From Blakeslea trispora (lineage: Eukaryota; Mucoromycota; Mucoromycetes; Mucorales; Choanephoraceae): a stretch of 64,000 nt of DNA. The notes beneath the pieces are model-generated. The model did not search any database. It was not told where the DNA came from and saw nothing but the letters and a program-made list of their open reading frames with translations. Within the stretch, counting starts at the first letter, position 1. Each line of letters begins with the position of its first letter. A program made the translations under genes and the position numbers. The stretch spans positions 186,001-250,000 of the forward strand of contig JAIWNE010000006.1 in NCBI GenBank assembly GCA_025331445.1. Reading direction: 5' to 3'. This document shows positions 45,984 to 58,219 of this stretch, in pieces.

Positions 45984-47352
45984 ATGATTAGAACAGCATT
46001 AAAACGATCATTTCTTAATGTCAGCCGATTGGCTCGCCCCTGTCAGCAACAATCTCGGTCATTTTTGAACCTGGCACAGCCTGTCAATTCAAACTTGAGA
46101 GGTTTCAATACAGCTTTTCGATCTCGATTCATGCAAATGCAAAGCAATTCGGTTCGGTTCTCAAGTACTGCTACTATTCAGGCCAAAACAACTAAGCCTA
46201 TAGTAGCTCACTGGCTTTATTTCAATGCCGGTATGGTATTTGCCATTGTTGTTGTTGGTGGACTGACTCGTCTGACGGAAAGTGGTCTGTCTATTACTGA
46301 ATGGAACGTTATCTCAGGCATGAAGCCACCTAGATCTGAAGCAGAATGGCACGAAGAGTTTGAGAAATACAAGCAATTTCCTGAATACAAAATGTAAAGC
46401 ATTTTTTGCTTTGTTCATATTGACATTGTTCTAATTGTATATATATAGATTGAATCGCCACATGACATTAGATGAATTCAAAAATATCTTTTATTGGGAA
46501 TGGTCTCACCGTATGATTGGCCGTTTTATTGGTATGTCGTTCATATTGCCTGGTCTTTATTTTGCCAAAAAAGGTTACATGTCAAAACGTGTAGCTAAAC
46601 AGACTTTTGGTATTACTTGTTTACTTGGCTTTCAAGGCTTTATGGGCTGGTACATGGTCAAGTCAGGTCTCAATGAGGCCTTGATGAAAGAGCCAGGCGC
46701 TGTTCCTCGTGTAAGTCAATACCGTCTGACAGCTCACTTGGCTACAGCCATTGCCATTTACGCCAGCACCATCTTTGTTGCCTCTGACATTGTTCGTCAA
46801 CACAAGCTTGCTACTGGCCAATTCCCTGCTTCTGTAACATCCATGCTTAATAACCCTATTCTTAAGCGATTCCGTATTGCTACCCATAGCTTGGGCGCTT
46901 TAATGATGGTTACTGTCTTGTCCGGTGGTCTTGTGGCTGGTTTGGATGCTGGTTTAATCTACAACGAGTTCCCTTACATGGGCAACGGTCTTGTTCCTCC
47001 TACAGCAGAACTTTGGTCTGATCATTATGTAAAACCAACAGATAACGGCAAGTGGCGTAACTTTTTAGAAAACCCAACTACTGTCCAATTTGATCACCGT
47101 ACTCTGGCCGAAACTACAGCTACTCTGACGACTGCTCTTTGGCTTTATTCTCGAAGATTGCCTTTACCCAAGAACGTGAAGATGGCTGTCAATGCTATGA
47201 TGGGTGCTGTTGTAGTTCAGGTCACTTTGGGTATCTCTACTTTGATTTATATGGTGCCTATCGAATTAGCTGCTGCTCATCAAGCAGGTGCTATTACATT
47301 ATTGACTACTAATTTTTGGTTAATTCATGCCTTGCGTCGTGTTCGTCTGTAA
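45984..47352 (+). CDS. COX15: Heme A synthase
   Basis: Inner mitochondrial membrane enzyme that oxidises heme O to heme A for cytochrome c oxidase. Two exons, intron about 46395-46448. The N-terminus from ATG 45984 is Arg/Ser-rich and lacks acidic residues (MIRTALKRSFLNVSRLARPC), a mitochondrial presequence. Core motifs: GLTRLTESGLSITEWNVISG, WEWSHRMIGRFIG, YRLTAHLATA, RIATHSLGALM and AAAHQAGAI, which carry the four heme-ligating histidines. Eight hydrophobic segments fit the family. Ends in HALRRVRL. Very confident. Confidence 0.95.
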
Positions 47353-47873
47353 ATAAATTTAGTTGAGATATACCAGCTAAGTGAACTTGAGGTCTTTTGT
47401 TTTATTTGCGTGCGTTTCTGACACAAAGCATAAAGTGTTTGAATGCCAAAAAATGATGAAAACAGACTCTTTTGTTTTTCGCATAAATTAAAAAGCTCAT
47501 TAATACAACAGAAAAAGAATCGATATATAGAGATTTGAAGAAGACAGAAAACATACTGTCATTTGTGATATACTTCATATTGAAAGGTTATAGGATACTT
47601 GTCTTCAAAATGGTTAGTACAGTCTGCCAGAATGATATCAATAATGCCAAGAATCATGATGTTTATGTCACCCTTGCAGCTTGGTCTTGCCTCGAAGCTC
47701 GAATGATCATATAAGAAGGATAGACGAGTTAATGCGAAAAGGCCAAAAAGCAAATCAGATACTTACATGTAACAGTGATTCATTAAAGATGTATCTGATT
47801 TATTACAAACTTGACATGTAACATGTCTGATTTCCTTCCCAGTAAAATTACCTTTTCTCTTTTTTTTGATTTT
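47353..47873. other. Intergenic
   Basis: 3' flank of COX15 and AT-rich spacer. A CTTGACATGTAACATGTCTGAT segment near 47810-47830 contains a small inverted repeat ACATGT. No gene recognised. Confidence 0.5.
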
Positions 47874-47948
47874 TTCTTTTTTCTTTTTTCTTTTTTCTTT
47901 TTTCTTTTTTCTTTTTTCTTTTTTCTTTTTTCTTTTTTCTTTTTTCTT
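47874..47948 (+). repeat. (TTTTTTC)n heptanucleotide tract
   Basis: About ten tandem 7-bp pyrimidine units immediately before the next gene, ending 16 bp from its ATG. It is likely part of the core promoter or 5' leader. Seven is not a multiple of three, so any reading through it as protein would shift on each length change; I treat it as non-coding. Confidence 0.9.
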
Positions 47949-47964
47949 TAAAGAAGATACGAAT

Positions 47965-50084
47965 ATGGGATGGAGATATACAGATCGCTTTGCGGCGTCA
48001 CAACCTCAACCAAAGCCTGTAAAGAAAAGGGGGCCAAAACCTAAATCAGCTCCAAAACCCAAGAATCCAATACCTGCACCAACTTCTCTGCCTCAAGTCT
48101 CGACTCATCCCTTAACTGATAAAACTACTTCATCGTCTACTGATCTGCTCAGCTCAAAGCTATCAGAAACAAAAGCAACACTACCCAACACTCCTGAGAC
48201 ATCACTAACCATTAAACCGTCTCCGCCTTCTATATCTTTGCCTTCTGATAGTATCCAAAAGATACCAGCACCCGTAAAGACACCAAAAGAAAAGAAGCCG
48301 CCTACCCAAAGATCAAGAGCAAAGACGACTATTGAAGACACCGAAACGCCAGCCAATATTGCTGATCACGACAAAAAGGAAGCCACAAAAGTGCCACCAA
48401 CAAAGGTTGTTGCCGATAAAGAAGCGTCTAAGAAAAGAGGCAGAAAGCCAAGAAGCGAAACAGCAAAAGAGACACCACCCACTACAAGCAAATCAAAACC
48501 AGGAAGAAAGAGGGCAGCTGAAGCAGATGACAAGGAAGCGCGAAAGAAGTCCAAGCCAAAGCAACCTCTTCCTCTTTTAAGTAAGGATTGTGTGTTTTCT
48601 GGTATATGATTATAGAAACTGATAAAATTGCATTAGCCTCTACTTATAAATTAACGACGATTATTGAAGGACATACTGAGATCAATGTGCCTGTACGTAG
48701 TAAAGATGATCTGGAGGATCCCAAAGACATTTGGTGTTGCGAGTTTGAGCCTAAATTAGCTGAGAGTACGAATGATATTGTGGCGCTTGCTGGATCTTAC
48801 AGCGTCTTGTTTATGGATGTTCAACAGGGAAGATATATCAAGAAATACACTCATACAGAAGACCAAGAAATCTTTTATACCATGGCATGGTCTACACTCA
48901 TATTGGAGAGTGACTCATCAGATACAAAGTGTAATGTTCTTGCAGTAGCAGGAAGATTAGGCTCCATCAAACTGATCAATCCATTGCAGCATGAATGTTA
49001 CCGTTATCTCTTTGGTCACCGACAGCCTGTATTAAAACTCGCCTTTGCTAAATCAGAACCTCGATGGTTATTAAGTAAGTCAATAAGAGAGGGAAGTAAG
49101 TTTGGAGTCTGATCATAAGAGGGATCTATTTAGGTGCTTCTGCAGACAACACAATTCGATTATGGGATGTTGGTTCACCTACAAGTCGGACAGATGATTC
49201 AATGTAACGCGCTTCAGTCCTAAACAGACATAATCGAGCCTCTTTATTTTTCCAACTAAAAAAATGTATCTATAGGTGTTTAGCTAAATTTACGCTTCCA
49301 GCAAAAGCAGGTGTCCCGTCTGCATTAAGCATTTCATTTGACCTGTCAACAGTTATGGTTGGCTGCGACAATGGTGACATGATACGATACCATCTTTCGG
49401 ACAAAATGCTTGATAAGATCCGTCAAAAGATGAAGCAAGCAAAAAAGCAAGATGCTGCTGAGAAATGGTTTACTGCCATGACCATTGAACCCACCATGAC
49501 TTATCCTGCAGGTGATGAATGGCATGCGGGGTATGTGGACGACATCTGTATTCTAGGCCAAGATGGAGACACAAAGAACCCATTGTACAATAACATCGTA
49601 TCTCGCGGCGCAAATGATTTAGAGATTCTCTTGTGGAATCTGGAAAAGAGTACACCCAAGGATGCGCAAGTAGAAAAATCATTTGATTGGCCAGATTCTG
49701 CTGAATGCACTGGGCTAAGATTTAAAGTGATAGAAACAGAAGGTAAGAATGATGAGCTTATGTTTATATTATGTTCTCTAATAGAGTTGATGTAGATACA
49801 AAGGCTTTAATTGCTGGTGAATATGAAGGCCAGATTCATATATACAATATGAGTGATGGAAAGAAGAGCAAGGTATTAGAAGATGGCAGTATGGAGCTGT
49901 TTCATCCAACCACAGTAAGTTAAATGCGTCTTGTATCAAACTCTTTGACTAATCTGTATAATAGCTTCTGTCACATCCAAAATCCTCTCAGCTTATTCGT
50001 GATATATGTTGTTCAACTGATACACGTACTATTGTTGCTGTAGACAATAACAATACAGCATTTGTTTGGAGTACAATTGATTAA
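47965..50084 (+). CDS. AT-hook and WD40 protein resembling LRWD1/ORCA
   Basis: Multi-exon. The first exon (from ATG 47965) is basic, rich in Pro, Ser and Thr, with AT-hook-like motifs KKRGPKPKS, KKRGRKPRSE and SKPGRKRA for minor-groove DNA binding. After an intron near 48580-48613 come WD40 repeats: EDQEIFYTMAWSTL, NVLAVAGRLGSIKLINP, FGHRQPVLKLAF, ASADNTIRLWDVGSPTS, VMVGCDNGDMIRYH, then AGEYEGQIHIYNMSDG and AVDNNNTAFVWSTID. The wording LWDVGSP and the order resemble LRWD1, an origin-recognition-associated chromatin protein; EED also shares the EnFYT-AW and AVAG--G-I blocks. Leucine-rich repeats of LRWD1 are absent. A chromatin role is inferred. Confidence 0.7.
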
Positions 50085-50283
50085 AAGAAAAGAAAATGGA
50101 GTAATTCTCGAGCTTTGCTCTGAAAATTCTTTTATATCTTAATAAGGGGGAGGAAAAATTATACATTTTTTATTTTATTTAACTGTACAAGTTGTGATAA
50201 ATTGTTGTTAGCATATATGTGTGTACGGTGAAGCTGCTATTGTAGTCTTCAGTTATTTTTTTTATACAATAATGACCGCTTAC

Positions 50284-51833
50284 TTAACCGCGCTTGCTAG
50301 TCCAGGCAGCAGGGTTAGTGCGGTTGCAGATCAATTGAGTTCTGTCATAGGAGTTGCGGTTCTTGTTGGCAACAATTTGGAAACAAGTAGCACTACCTTG
50401 ACGAGCAACAATGGTGGACCAAGAAAGGAAGATCTCCCATACACGGACCAAGTTATCACCGTATTTGGCTCTCATGGCTTCCTTGTTCTTCATCCAGTTA
50501 TCGTACCATCTGTTCAATGTGGCTGAGTAGTGAACACCAACAGTGTCAACATTGTGGATTTCAAAACCAGCAGTTTCGAGTTGCTTAATGTACCAGTACA
50601 AAGGAGTAGAGGCATCAGCACCAGGGAAAATATACTTGGCCATGAAAAGACCCCTTTTTTAAAAATAAATAGATAAGTTTATGACTTGTTCTTGCTCTTC
50701 TTTTATATAATGTATTTACCAAATGAAATCTTCATATTGCCATGAAGCTCTCAAACCAGCAACTTGCATGTAAAAGAGACCATCGTCTTCAAGCAATTCA
50801 CGAACTTCAGTAAGGAAAGTTTGGAAGCGACGAAGACCAACATGTTCAGCCATTTCAACAGCCTATATTGAATTAAAGTTAAATTCCCGCATTTGATTTT
50901 TTTTTATAGGACAATAAAGTAACTTACAGTAATCTTGTCATACTTTTGGTTCTTGGGAATATCACGGTAATCCATACAGAGGAGATCAGCCTTACCCTTC
51001 ACGTTCCAGTCTTCAATACGCTTTTCACCGAATGCAACTTGGTTACGAGCCAAAGTGACACCAGTAGAGCGAGTGTTGTATTCCTTTGCAGAGTAAGCAA
51101 CCAAGGTACCCCAACCACAACCAATATCCAAATGCTTGTCACCTTCCTTCATATGCAACTTTTCACAAATGAGCTTCATCTTGTTTTCTTGCAATTCTTC
51201 AAGGGATTCCTTCTTGGTAGGATCAGTGATGATACCAGAGGTGTAGATCATCAAAGGACCCAAGAAAGCTTCATAGAAATCGTTACCACGGTCATAGTGA
51301 TCACGAACTTGGGTTTCATCTTGTTCACGAGAGTGCCAGAAGGTTTCAGGAAGCCATTGGGTCAAGAAGAACTTGAACTGACCATAAGTGAATTCGAAAG
51401 CAGCCCAGTCATGACGAAGTTCCATAGTTTCCAAAGCATCACCCTTGAAGTCAATCTTACCAACAAAGTAAGCTTCGAAAAAGGTTTCCATGGGGATCTT
51501 GTTACGGCCATGATACTTGGCCTTGAGTTCAGGGTCATGGAAAACCAAGTAGTGTTCAACAGGCTTACCGGGAAGAGGCACGCGGTTTCTGTAACGGGGA
51601 GCGAAACGAGAATAGAGGTAGAGAGTACAGGCCAAGAGAGGAAGAAACAAGAGGACAGCGAGGATAGGGAAAAACCAGAGGGGTAAACCAAAAGTGTAAG
51701 CAACAAAGGCAGGAACACCAATAGTGACACCGAATAAAACACGGTTGTCAAAAGTTTGGTTACCAGCACCTTCTGCGGGAAGAGGAGCGTTGTTAATAGC
51801 CGCCCAAGTAGTTGGTTTAAATGGGCTTGACAT
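50284..51833 (-). CDS. Sphingolipid C9-methyltransferase
   Basis: Adds the C9 methyl branch to the sphingoid base of fungal glucosylceramide, using S-adenosylmethionine, at the ER membrane. Three exons on the minus strand from ATG 51833 to a stop at 50284. Two adjacent membrane segments near residues 32-75 (VTIGVPAFVAYTFGLPLWFF, then AVLLFLPLLACTLYLYS). The cyclopropane-fatty-acid-synthase-type core has DHYDRGNDFYEAFLG, MIYTSGI, HLDIGCGWGTLVAYSA (SAM motif I), GVTLARNQ and, after an intron, AVEMAEHVGLRRFQ. The C-terminal part has FEIHNVDTVGVHYSATLNRW. Order, length and membrane anchor match the fungal enzyme rather than bacterial CFA synthase. Confidence 0.92.
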
Positions 51834-54800
51834 CTAATGATAACGATAAATCAGAAATCAATCAAACATGATAAAGACGCGACAACGATTGAACTTCATC
51901 CTGTTCTCCCCTCCTGTCCCCCCTATTTTATAATAGCCTATTCTCTATTCTTATAGGAAAACATGGTTGTTTTCTTTTCCTTTAAAGAGTACTCACCTTT
52001 CTTATGTTTAGAAAAATACACAAAAAAAAAGAAGAAAGAGGGAAAAAAGAGAGGAAAAAAAAAGATCTATTTGTCTTTAATTTTAACGGTGTTCCTATTG
52101 TCGCCTTTTATATTTTTGTCTGTTTACTAGTCTAACCAGTCGGGTTTCTTAATTCAACTTGGCGTCTTTTAAAAATAAACCTTGCTTGTTGTTACAATGT
52201 GTATAACATAGACTATTAAGCATGATAAGAGAAATAAAATGTATTAATTTCTGCGAATAAAAGGTATAGGGTGCAAATCATGAAAAGTCGAGGAATTTGA
52301 TATAATAGCCACAAAAAATAAGAAAGTACCGTAAAAGTTAACGTTTGTGTATCCCTTTTTCCGAAAAAAAAAAACCAATAAAAATACCCAATCACAACCC
52401 AATATTGTTGTCTTGATTGCATTTTGAAGCTGGTAACATAAATAACAGAAGCATCGAAGAGACTCATCAATATAAAATTGATAGGGTTTCTTTTCTCCTA
52501 TTAAAATTGGAGAAATCAACAGCCTTTTTTTTCTTCCTATTCAAAAACTGAATGATGTGGCGCACAATATTCCAAAACAAGATAAAAGCGCATACATAAG
52601 CGTAGATATCGACAACAATTGGCCATGTCACAAACTAAAAGTGGTTGCTCAAGTTGCACTGAGCCCACAACCCTTGCTTGAACAAAGCTTAAGATATTTG
52701 GCTTCTGAGAAGAGAACAATGAAAGAGAAAAGGACTAGAGCAAGTAACCAAACTGATGCAGCAGGTGAATTGGTATATACGCAGTAGTGGCTCATGATAT
52801 AGTGTGATTTCAAAAAAGGTTACCCTATCTACGCTTGGCTTAACGAAAACAAAGCCTCAGTACAACACAGCCAAAAACAAAGCAACAGAATGACTTGTTT
52901 GATCTAAACATGCCTTGGCTGCTTGATTAGTAGTCAAACCCAATAAAGCTGAGACAATAATAACTGCCACTAATGTACCCCCTTTTTTCACTATCACTAA
53001 TTATCAATTTACTTTTTTTTTGTCAGGTCTTTGAATAATGGGATTTTTAAACTCCCATTCGTTGCGTTTTAATTCTTGTTACTGCAATCCTTATAAAGCC
53101 ACATAGGGAAGCTTTTGTGCTTTGCATGCTTATGCGAATCAAGTAGAAGGAGTTAATGGGTTTATTCTTCTTTTTTCTTTGATATATATTCAAAACAAAC
53201 AAGTTATTAAAAAAAGAAAGTACGAAAGATGTATTCTTTTTTGAGTGTTTCGAGCTTGGTGACACTTTATTTGAGAAACAAAGAGCTAATTACTCAGTTG
53301 GTTTGAAGCTTATTTTGCATTAGAGTGATTACACATATATTTGACTGTTTGTACACTCCTTTTTTTTTTTAAAAAAAAAAAAGAACTAAAATCTTTTCTT
53401 TATTTGGTTCAAAGGAATGAAAGTGTATCATTTAAGTGATAAGAGACATGGCTCGAGTGATAATATCTCATTAATTCCTTACATTGAATATATGTAATTA
53501 CACATAGAAATAACAAAAGGAACAAGGTCTCGACAATATGTATGAAAAGGATCCTAATATGTTGCCCATATGCAAGGTTCCAGCTATAGAGTTTGATTTT
53601 ATGCCACTTTTCTATTGGCTTGTCGATCCTATGCGATAGCAAGATATATGCTAGTTAGGATGAACGCGTACAGGAATGGTTGCGTATGTCTTGACATAAC
53701 ACCTTAAATTGCAATTGATAGCGAACTTTTTTCTGATGATAGGGATGATATACCTGTTATAGATAAGGCTGTACCTTTTAACTTTATGATTCGACTCTCG
53801 TCATTCCTTTCTTGTTGATTTTCTTAGACTTGCTTACAGCTCTTTATGTGTTGTTCAGATGACAAATTGCACATATCAAAATAACTAGGGCTACAACATC
53901 TGACTCTGTAAAGATACTGAATGTGTCTAAATCCATTTTGATCGCGTAAATTTCTAAATATGAGCTTTACACGTCTTTTGGCATCATTATTCAAAAGAGG
54001 ATAACGGACTATAAGAAATCTAAATGTTTGTACACTTGTCGTTTGTTTCAAATTGTAGCCAGTATGTTAAAAAACCAAGTCAAGACATCTTTCTATCTTT
54101 TCTCTTTTTTTTTCTTTGAAGTCAGTATGGAGGATCTTGATAAAGCCACCATATATAAGTGCTTGATACTTGGATTATTGATCAAGGTCAGCAAGATCAA
54201 ATTGTATTCTCGATCTGCTTATTAGTGTTATCTAATTGAAAGACAAAATTACAGCAATAAGAGAGAGTCTGTATGGCAAATTAATTTGGAGCGGAAAAAA
54301 TTGCTATTTAAAGTAACTTTCATTTGTTACACACCATGCCCAAGACATTCATAAGTCAGCGATAGTCATTTCGTTGTAATACATATGTCACACAATAAGC
54401 TAAAATTAAACAATACGCTTGGACTTTACTTTTTGAGATTTCAGGGGAGACGATACACAGTTTACGTAAATGGAGCTTTTTGTTTCAGAATAAACACAAA
54501 TGCAAACGAATAGAAATAAGTTATTTTTCTTTTACCCATTTTAAGTGATGGATCATATAAAGACTATCAAGAGTCAAATCTGCTCAAAAAATAAAACAAT
54601 TTGGTAGGTACTGCCTGACTTTGAACCTAGTTGAGTAACAATCGGTCAAAGAAGAAAGCAATATTAGGCAAATGATATACAAACACTTGCCACTTAAAAG
54701 TATACAGAGTTTATCATGGTTGTTGCTAGTATAAGGTTGATCCTCATATTGGTTGCTTTTGGTCAGAAGCTGTTTATTTAATCATTCTATAATACTAGAA

Positions 54801-55483
54801 ACAAGAAGCAAACTCATTATCTTACGCGAACAAAAAGAAGAGAGAGAAAAGATTGCTTCTCTATTGGATCGTAACAAAAAGATTATTACTAAATCAAGGG
54901 CCTGCCGTATCATTGACATTGATTGTAAGTGTCGAGAACTGTTGTATTGATGGGTTTTAGCATCTCCTCTTTCCATAGTCACCATTCTTCTAGAAGCAAA
55001 AGGCATCAGACAGATGTGATGTTCTTTGAGGAACTTTAAGTTTATGTAGATTAGTAGTTTATGAACTCCACGGCAGAGCAACAACAAGCAAGACACTAGT
55101 GGAAAAACATGCTGGTGACACCTCTTGCAATATTGAGTTTCACATAAAAAGGATTCTTTTAGATAAAAGAGCATATTTTTGATATCTGTCTTAATGAGAT
55201 GTATGTTTTGAGTATGGCATGCAAGATCTTTTCTCTGTTCATCATAAGAAAAAAAAAAGGCCTCAGTTATCTGGCCATTATCAGACTTGCTTAAAGGCAA
55301 CTCATCGAAGTACTATCGTTGCTCAAAATACAAAAGTGAGACTCTACTTTTTCTTTTCTTGAAATTCTTTTTACTTTTTTTTTTGACATACAAAGTAACT
55401 CAGTGACACCTTGGTATTTGTAAAAAGAAGAAAAAACTAGGTGGTAAAGTACAGCTTTTCTTTTTCTTCCCCCTTTTTTTTTT
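51834..55483. other. Long gene-poor interval
   Basis: About 3.6 kb. Open frames at 52557-52787 (plus, 76 codons, MAHNIPKQDKSAYISVDIDN) and 54782-55300 (minus, 172 codons, with CETQYCKRCHQHVFP) have no recognisable domain. Coding-like text at about 54753-54950 plus (RSKLIILREQKEEREKIASL) overlaps the latter in antisense, so at most one is real. Likely old transposon debris; no ends found. Confidence 0.35.
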
Positions 55484-56107
55484 ACAAGACAAACTTTTAT
55501 TATGAAAAAGAAAATGAAGATGAAAAAAGAACAAACTTGAAAAACTGGTGTTGCTTGAGCGTAAACAAAGTATGAACACTTGGCATCCCAAAGTACAAGT
55601 TTTGCGGGCAGTTTTCGTATTTGAGACTGATCGCATTCGAATTCTCTACAGAGTGCAGATGTCGTCTTTTCTTTTTGGACTTTCTTTGACTTTACTCTTT
55701 GTCAATATAACTTCAAACGAGTCATACAATCGTCTCTCCTTCCATTCAACAACGCAACCAGCAAAAAAAATAACTGACTGATCGAGAACATGACATTGTT
55801 ACTGGCGCTTTTATGTATCGAAGCAGCACTCGCCAGATTGCTCGAGATCTCAACATACCTAAAGGCACTTTTCAGTCCGGAAAGGACTCCATTATAGTAT
55901 GAGGCTGTCTTTACACAAATGGTTTGAGCCTGTTGATGTTACAAAAGGGCATTATAGATCAGGACACTTGAGTATAGGCCTACCGAAGTCTTGGCTCGGA
56001 TTCGACTGAAAAACTTGCAGAGCATTCTCAAACGACATGCAGATCGTTGCGAGAGCGAGGTCAACAATTTGGCAAAGTCAGAGAAGAGGTTTTGAAGGAT
56101 AAGTGAA
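55484..56107 (-). repeat. Duplicated 624-bp block, copy 2
   Basis: Exact counterpart of 44471-45094, same orientation. It also begins directly after a run of T (A-tail on the minus strand), but the DNA before the T-run is unrelated to that of copy 1, so the shared sequence stops exactly at the tail. It is interrupted on its right by a further insertion (see 56098-56321). Confidence 0.85.
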
Positions 56108-56321
56108 ACTCTGTCTCTCCTGAACAACCACTATACATAGTGATTAATATGTCTAAAAAATTTAAAGATGTGTATGAAGTCAAAGGAGGATACATAAGAT
56201 GGCAATTTTCAATTTGCTTCACTTTGATGAATTGCGCACCTCCTTCTTTTGTTTGTATTAGTATGGTGTGCTACTTAAGTAGCATATTGGAATCTTTGCT
56301 TTATGATTATACAAGATAAGT
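56098..56321. mobile_element. Small insertion flanked by GATAAGT repeats
   Basis: GATAAGT occurs at 56098-56104 and again at 56315-56321. Copy 1 of the duplicated block has GATAAGT only once (45085-45091) and continues with sequence (ACTTTGAGGAGCC) that resembles what follows the second GATAAGT here (ACTTTGGGAAGTC). So about 217 bp were inserted in copy 2 with a 7-bp duplication. No open frame or inverted ends recognised. Confidence 0.55.
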
Positions 56322-56593
56322 CGACTTTGGGAAGTCAAAACGACAATTTTCAACTGCAAAGACAGTATCGCTTAGTAGTCATCATGGTCTGTTCCATATT
56401 TGGTACAATATTTCAACAAGTGAATGTTATGTAAAGCGAAAACGTTCCTTCAAAGACTTACTTCATCAAGATCTTTGTCTGGCTTTTTTTTTTTTCTATT
56501 TGGATGTTTATTGAGTTTGAAATGATTGCAAATGCTTATCGACTAAAAAAACTTTTCATGCAATGCGTTGCGAGTGTCTCTCTTTATTATACT

Positions 56594-57824
56594 ATGATAG
56601 GACCTGCTATTCCCGAAGAATTACTTAAAGGAAAACGTCAAAATCAAGCAGAGATTGATATTGCACTATCTGATGATGATAGTGACGCATTTGGCCCTCA
56701 GCTTCCATCCCAGAATGTAGCAGTAGGGCCCACTATTCCTACTGACATTCTTGCTCAGAGAAGACAACAAGAAGAAGATTCTGTCATCGGGCCTCACTTT
56801 CCAGATCGCGAAAAGCAACAAAAAGTAAATACAGATGAGATCGCAATTTCGGATGATGAAGATGCTGTAGCAGGACCAGTCATACCACCTCATATACTAG
56901 AGAAAATGAATAAACAAGTTGAACCAGAAGAAGAGGTGAATGCAGATGACTTTGCACCAGCTCTTCCTCCTGATCTGTTGGTAGAACGTCAGCAACAGCA
57001 AGTAGAGAGTCATGGTAAAAGACGACGTAGACCTGCTGGACCAAGTTTTCCTATGGGTCCTATCCCTTCAGCAGACGATGATGATATAGTGGGACCTTCA
57101 CTACCTCAAAACTATAATCCTGAAGAAGAGTCCAAATATTCAGCTATTCAGGCCATTGAAGAGCGCGCTAAACAAACCCGAGAAGCTTTAGAGAATGTAA
57201 GCATAATGTGTTTTGTCCCTTTGGGTATCAAAGAAAGTAAATTCATATTCTCCTCAATAGAAAGATAAAAAGGATACCAAAATTGAAAGACCTGAATGGA
57301 TGTTGGCACCACCAGAAGTTGATTATCTAAAAGCAGCACATTCGGGAAAGTCAAGACAGTTTTCTAATCGAAACATGACAGAAGAAGAGCGAGACAATAC
57401 ATCTTGGATCGAGACACCCGCAGAAAAAGAACGTCGTTTACATGAAGAGCAAAAGTCAGGCGGGAAGAGAAAAGCACACGATCAGCAATCTGCTATGTCC
57501 AGAGAGGAGATGCAAGTCAGACAGAACGTACATGAATATAATGTAAAGTGTAGCTGCAATTAAGAGTTTTTTTATAGTGTCTAACATAGAACATGATAGA
57601 TGCAAACACGGCCCATGTCCTTGCTAGAAATGCATCAACAAGGTAGAAAGAAGCGAACCAAACAAATCACGGATGAAGAAGATGTATCGAAACGTCCATT
57701 TGACCGAGAAAAGGATTTGTTGAGTGGTGGAAGAAAGCTAGATAGAAAGCAAAAGAAAGAAATCTTCAAGAACTCTTCTGAATTAGGATCCAAATTTGGT
57801 TATGGTAAAAGTTCATTTTTGTAA
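56594..57824 (+). CDS. GPALPP1-like nuclear protein (DUF3752)
   Basis: Three exons, with introns near 57197-57261 and 57542-57599. I start at ATG 56594 (MIGPAIPEELLKG), since the first GPAIP motif follows directly; an in-frame ATG at 56504 would add a hydrophobic stretch unlike the family. The N-terminal half repeats GPxxP motifs: GPAIP, GPQLP, GPTIP, GPHFP, GPVIP, GPSFP, GPSLP, separated by acidic DDDE stretches. The C-terminal half has RPEWMLAPPEVDYL, NTSWIETPAEKERR, RPFDREKDLLSGG and SSELGSKFGYGKSSFL, the DUF3752 signature. The family is conserved in eukaryotes with little known function. Confidence 0.88.
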
Positions 57825-58219
57825 ATAACCCAATAAAAAGAACCAAGCAATTTTTTTTCTTGTATGTTAATAAATGAGGAAGGAAGCCTACTTTGCGAAA
57901 TCATTCAAAGGCCATCTCAGGCGATTGCAAGGAAACGGCTAAATTAATTATTACAGGTTAAAGAGGGCAAAGGGAAGAACAGTTGGCGCATTTTTTTCTC
58001 TTATAACATATCCCATGTTTGGTGTAAAAAGTGAGAAAAAGTAAATCATTCAAAAGATTCACATAATAAAAAAGCTTCTTAACAACACTTATGATATATA
58101 TATTTTATTTTCAAATCTAATTTGATCATTATTTATATTGTAATTTACAGATACTGAGTGTCTATTGTATATACAAAGGGGGTGGGGTATGAAGATTTTG
58201 CATGAAATAGGATTTAGAC
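57825..58219. other. Intergenic between convergent genes
   Basis: 3' flanks of the GPALPP1-like and BAG genes; AT-rich, nothing recognised. Confidence 0.6.

Noticed and set aside
47866..47964. N-terminal extension of 33 Phe/Leu/Ser codons to the AT-hook protein
   Set aside because: It is translation of the TTTTTTC repeat; the ATG at 47965 gives a normal start.
50946..51686. 246-codon plus-strand frame
   Set aside because: It is antisense to the C9-methyltransferase coding exon; the minus frame has clear motifs and the plus frame none.
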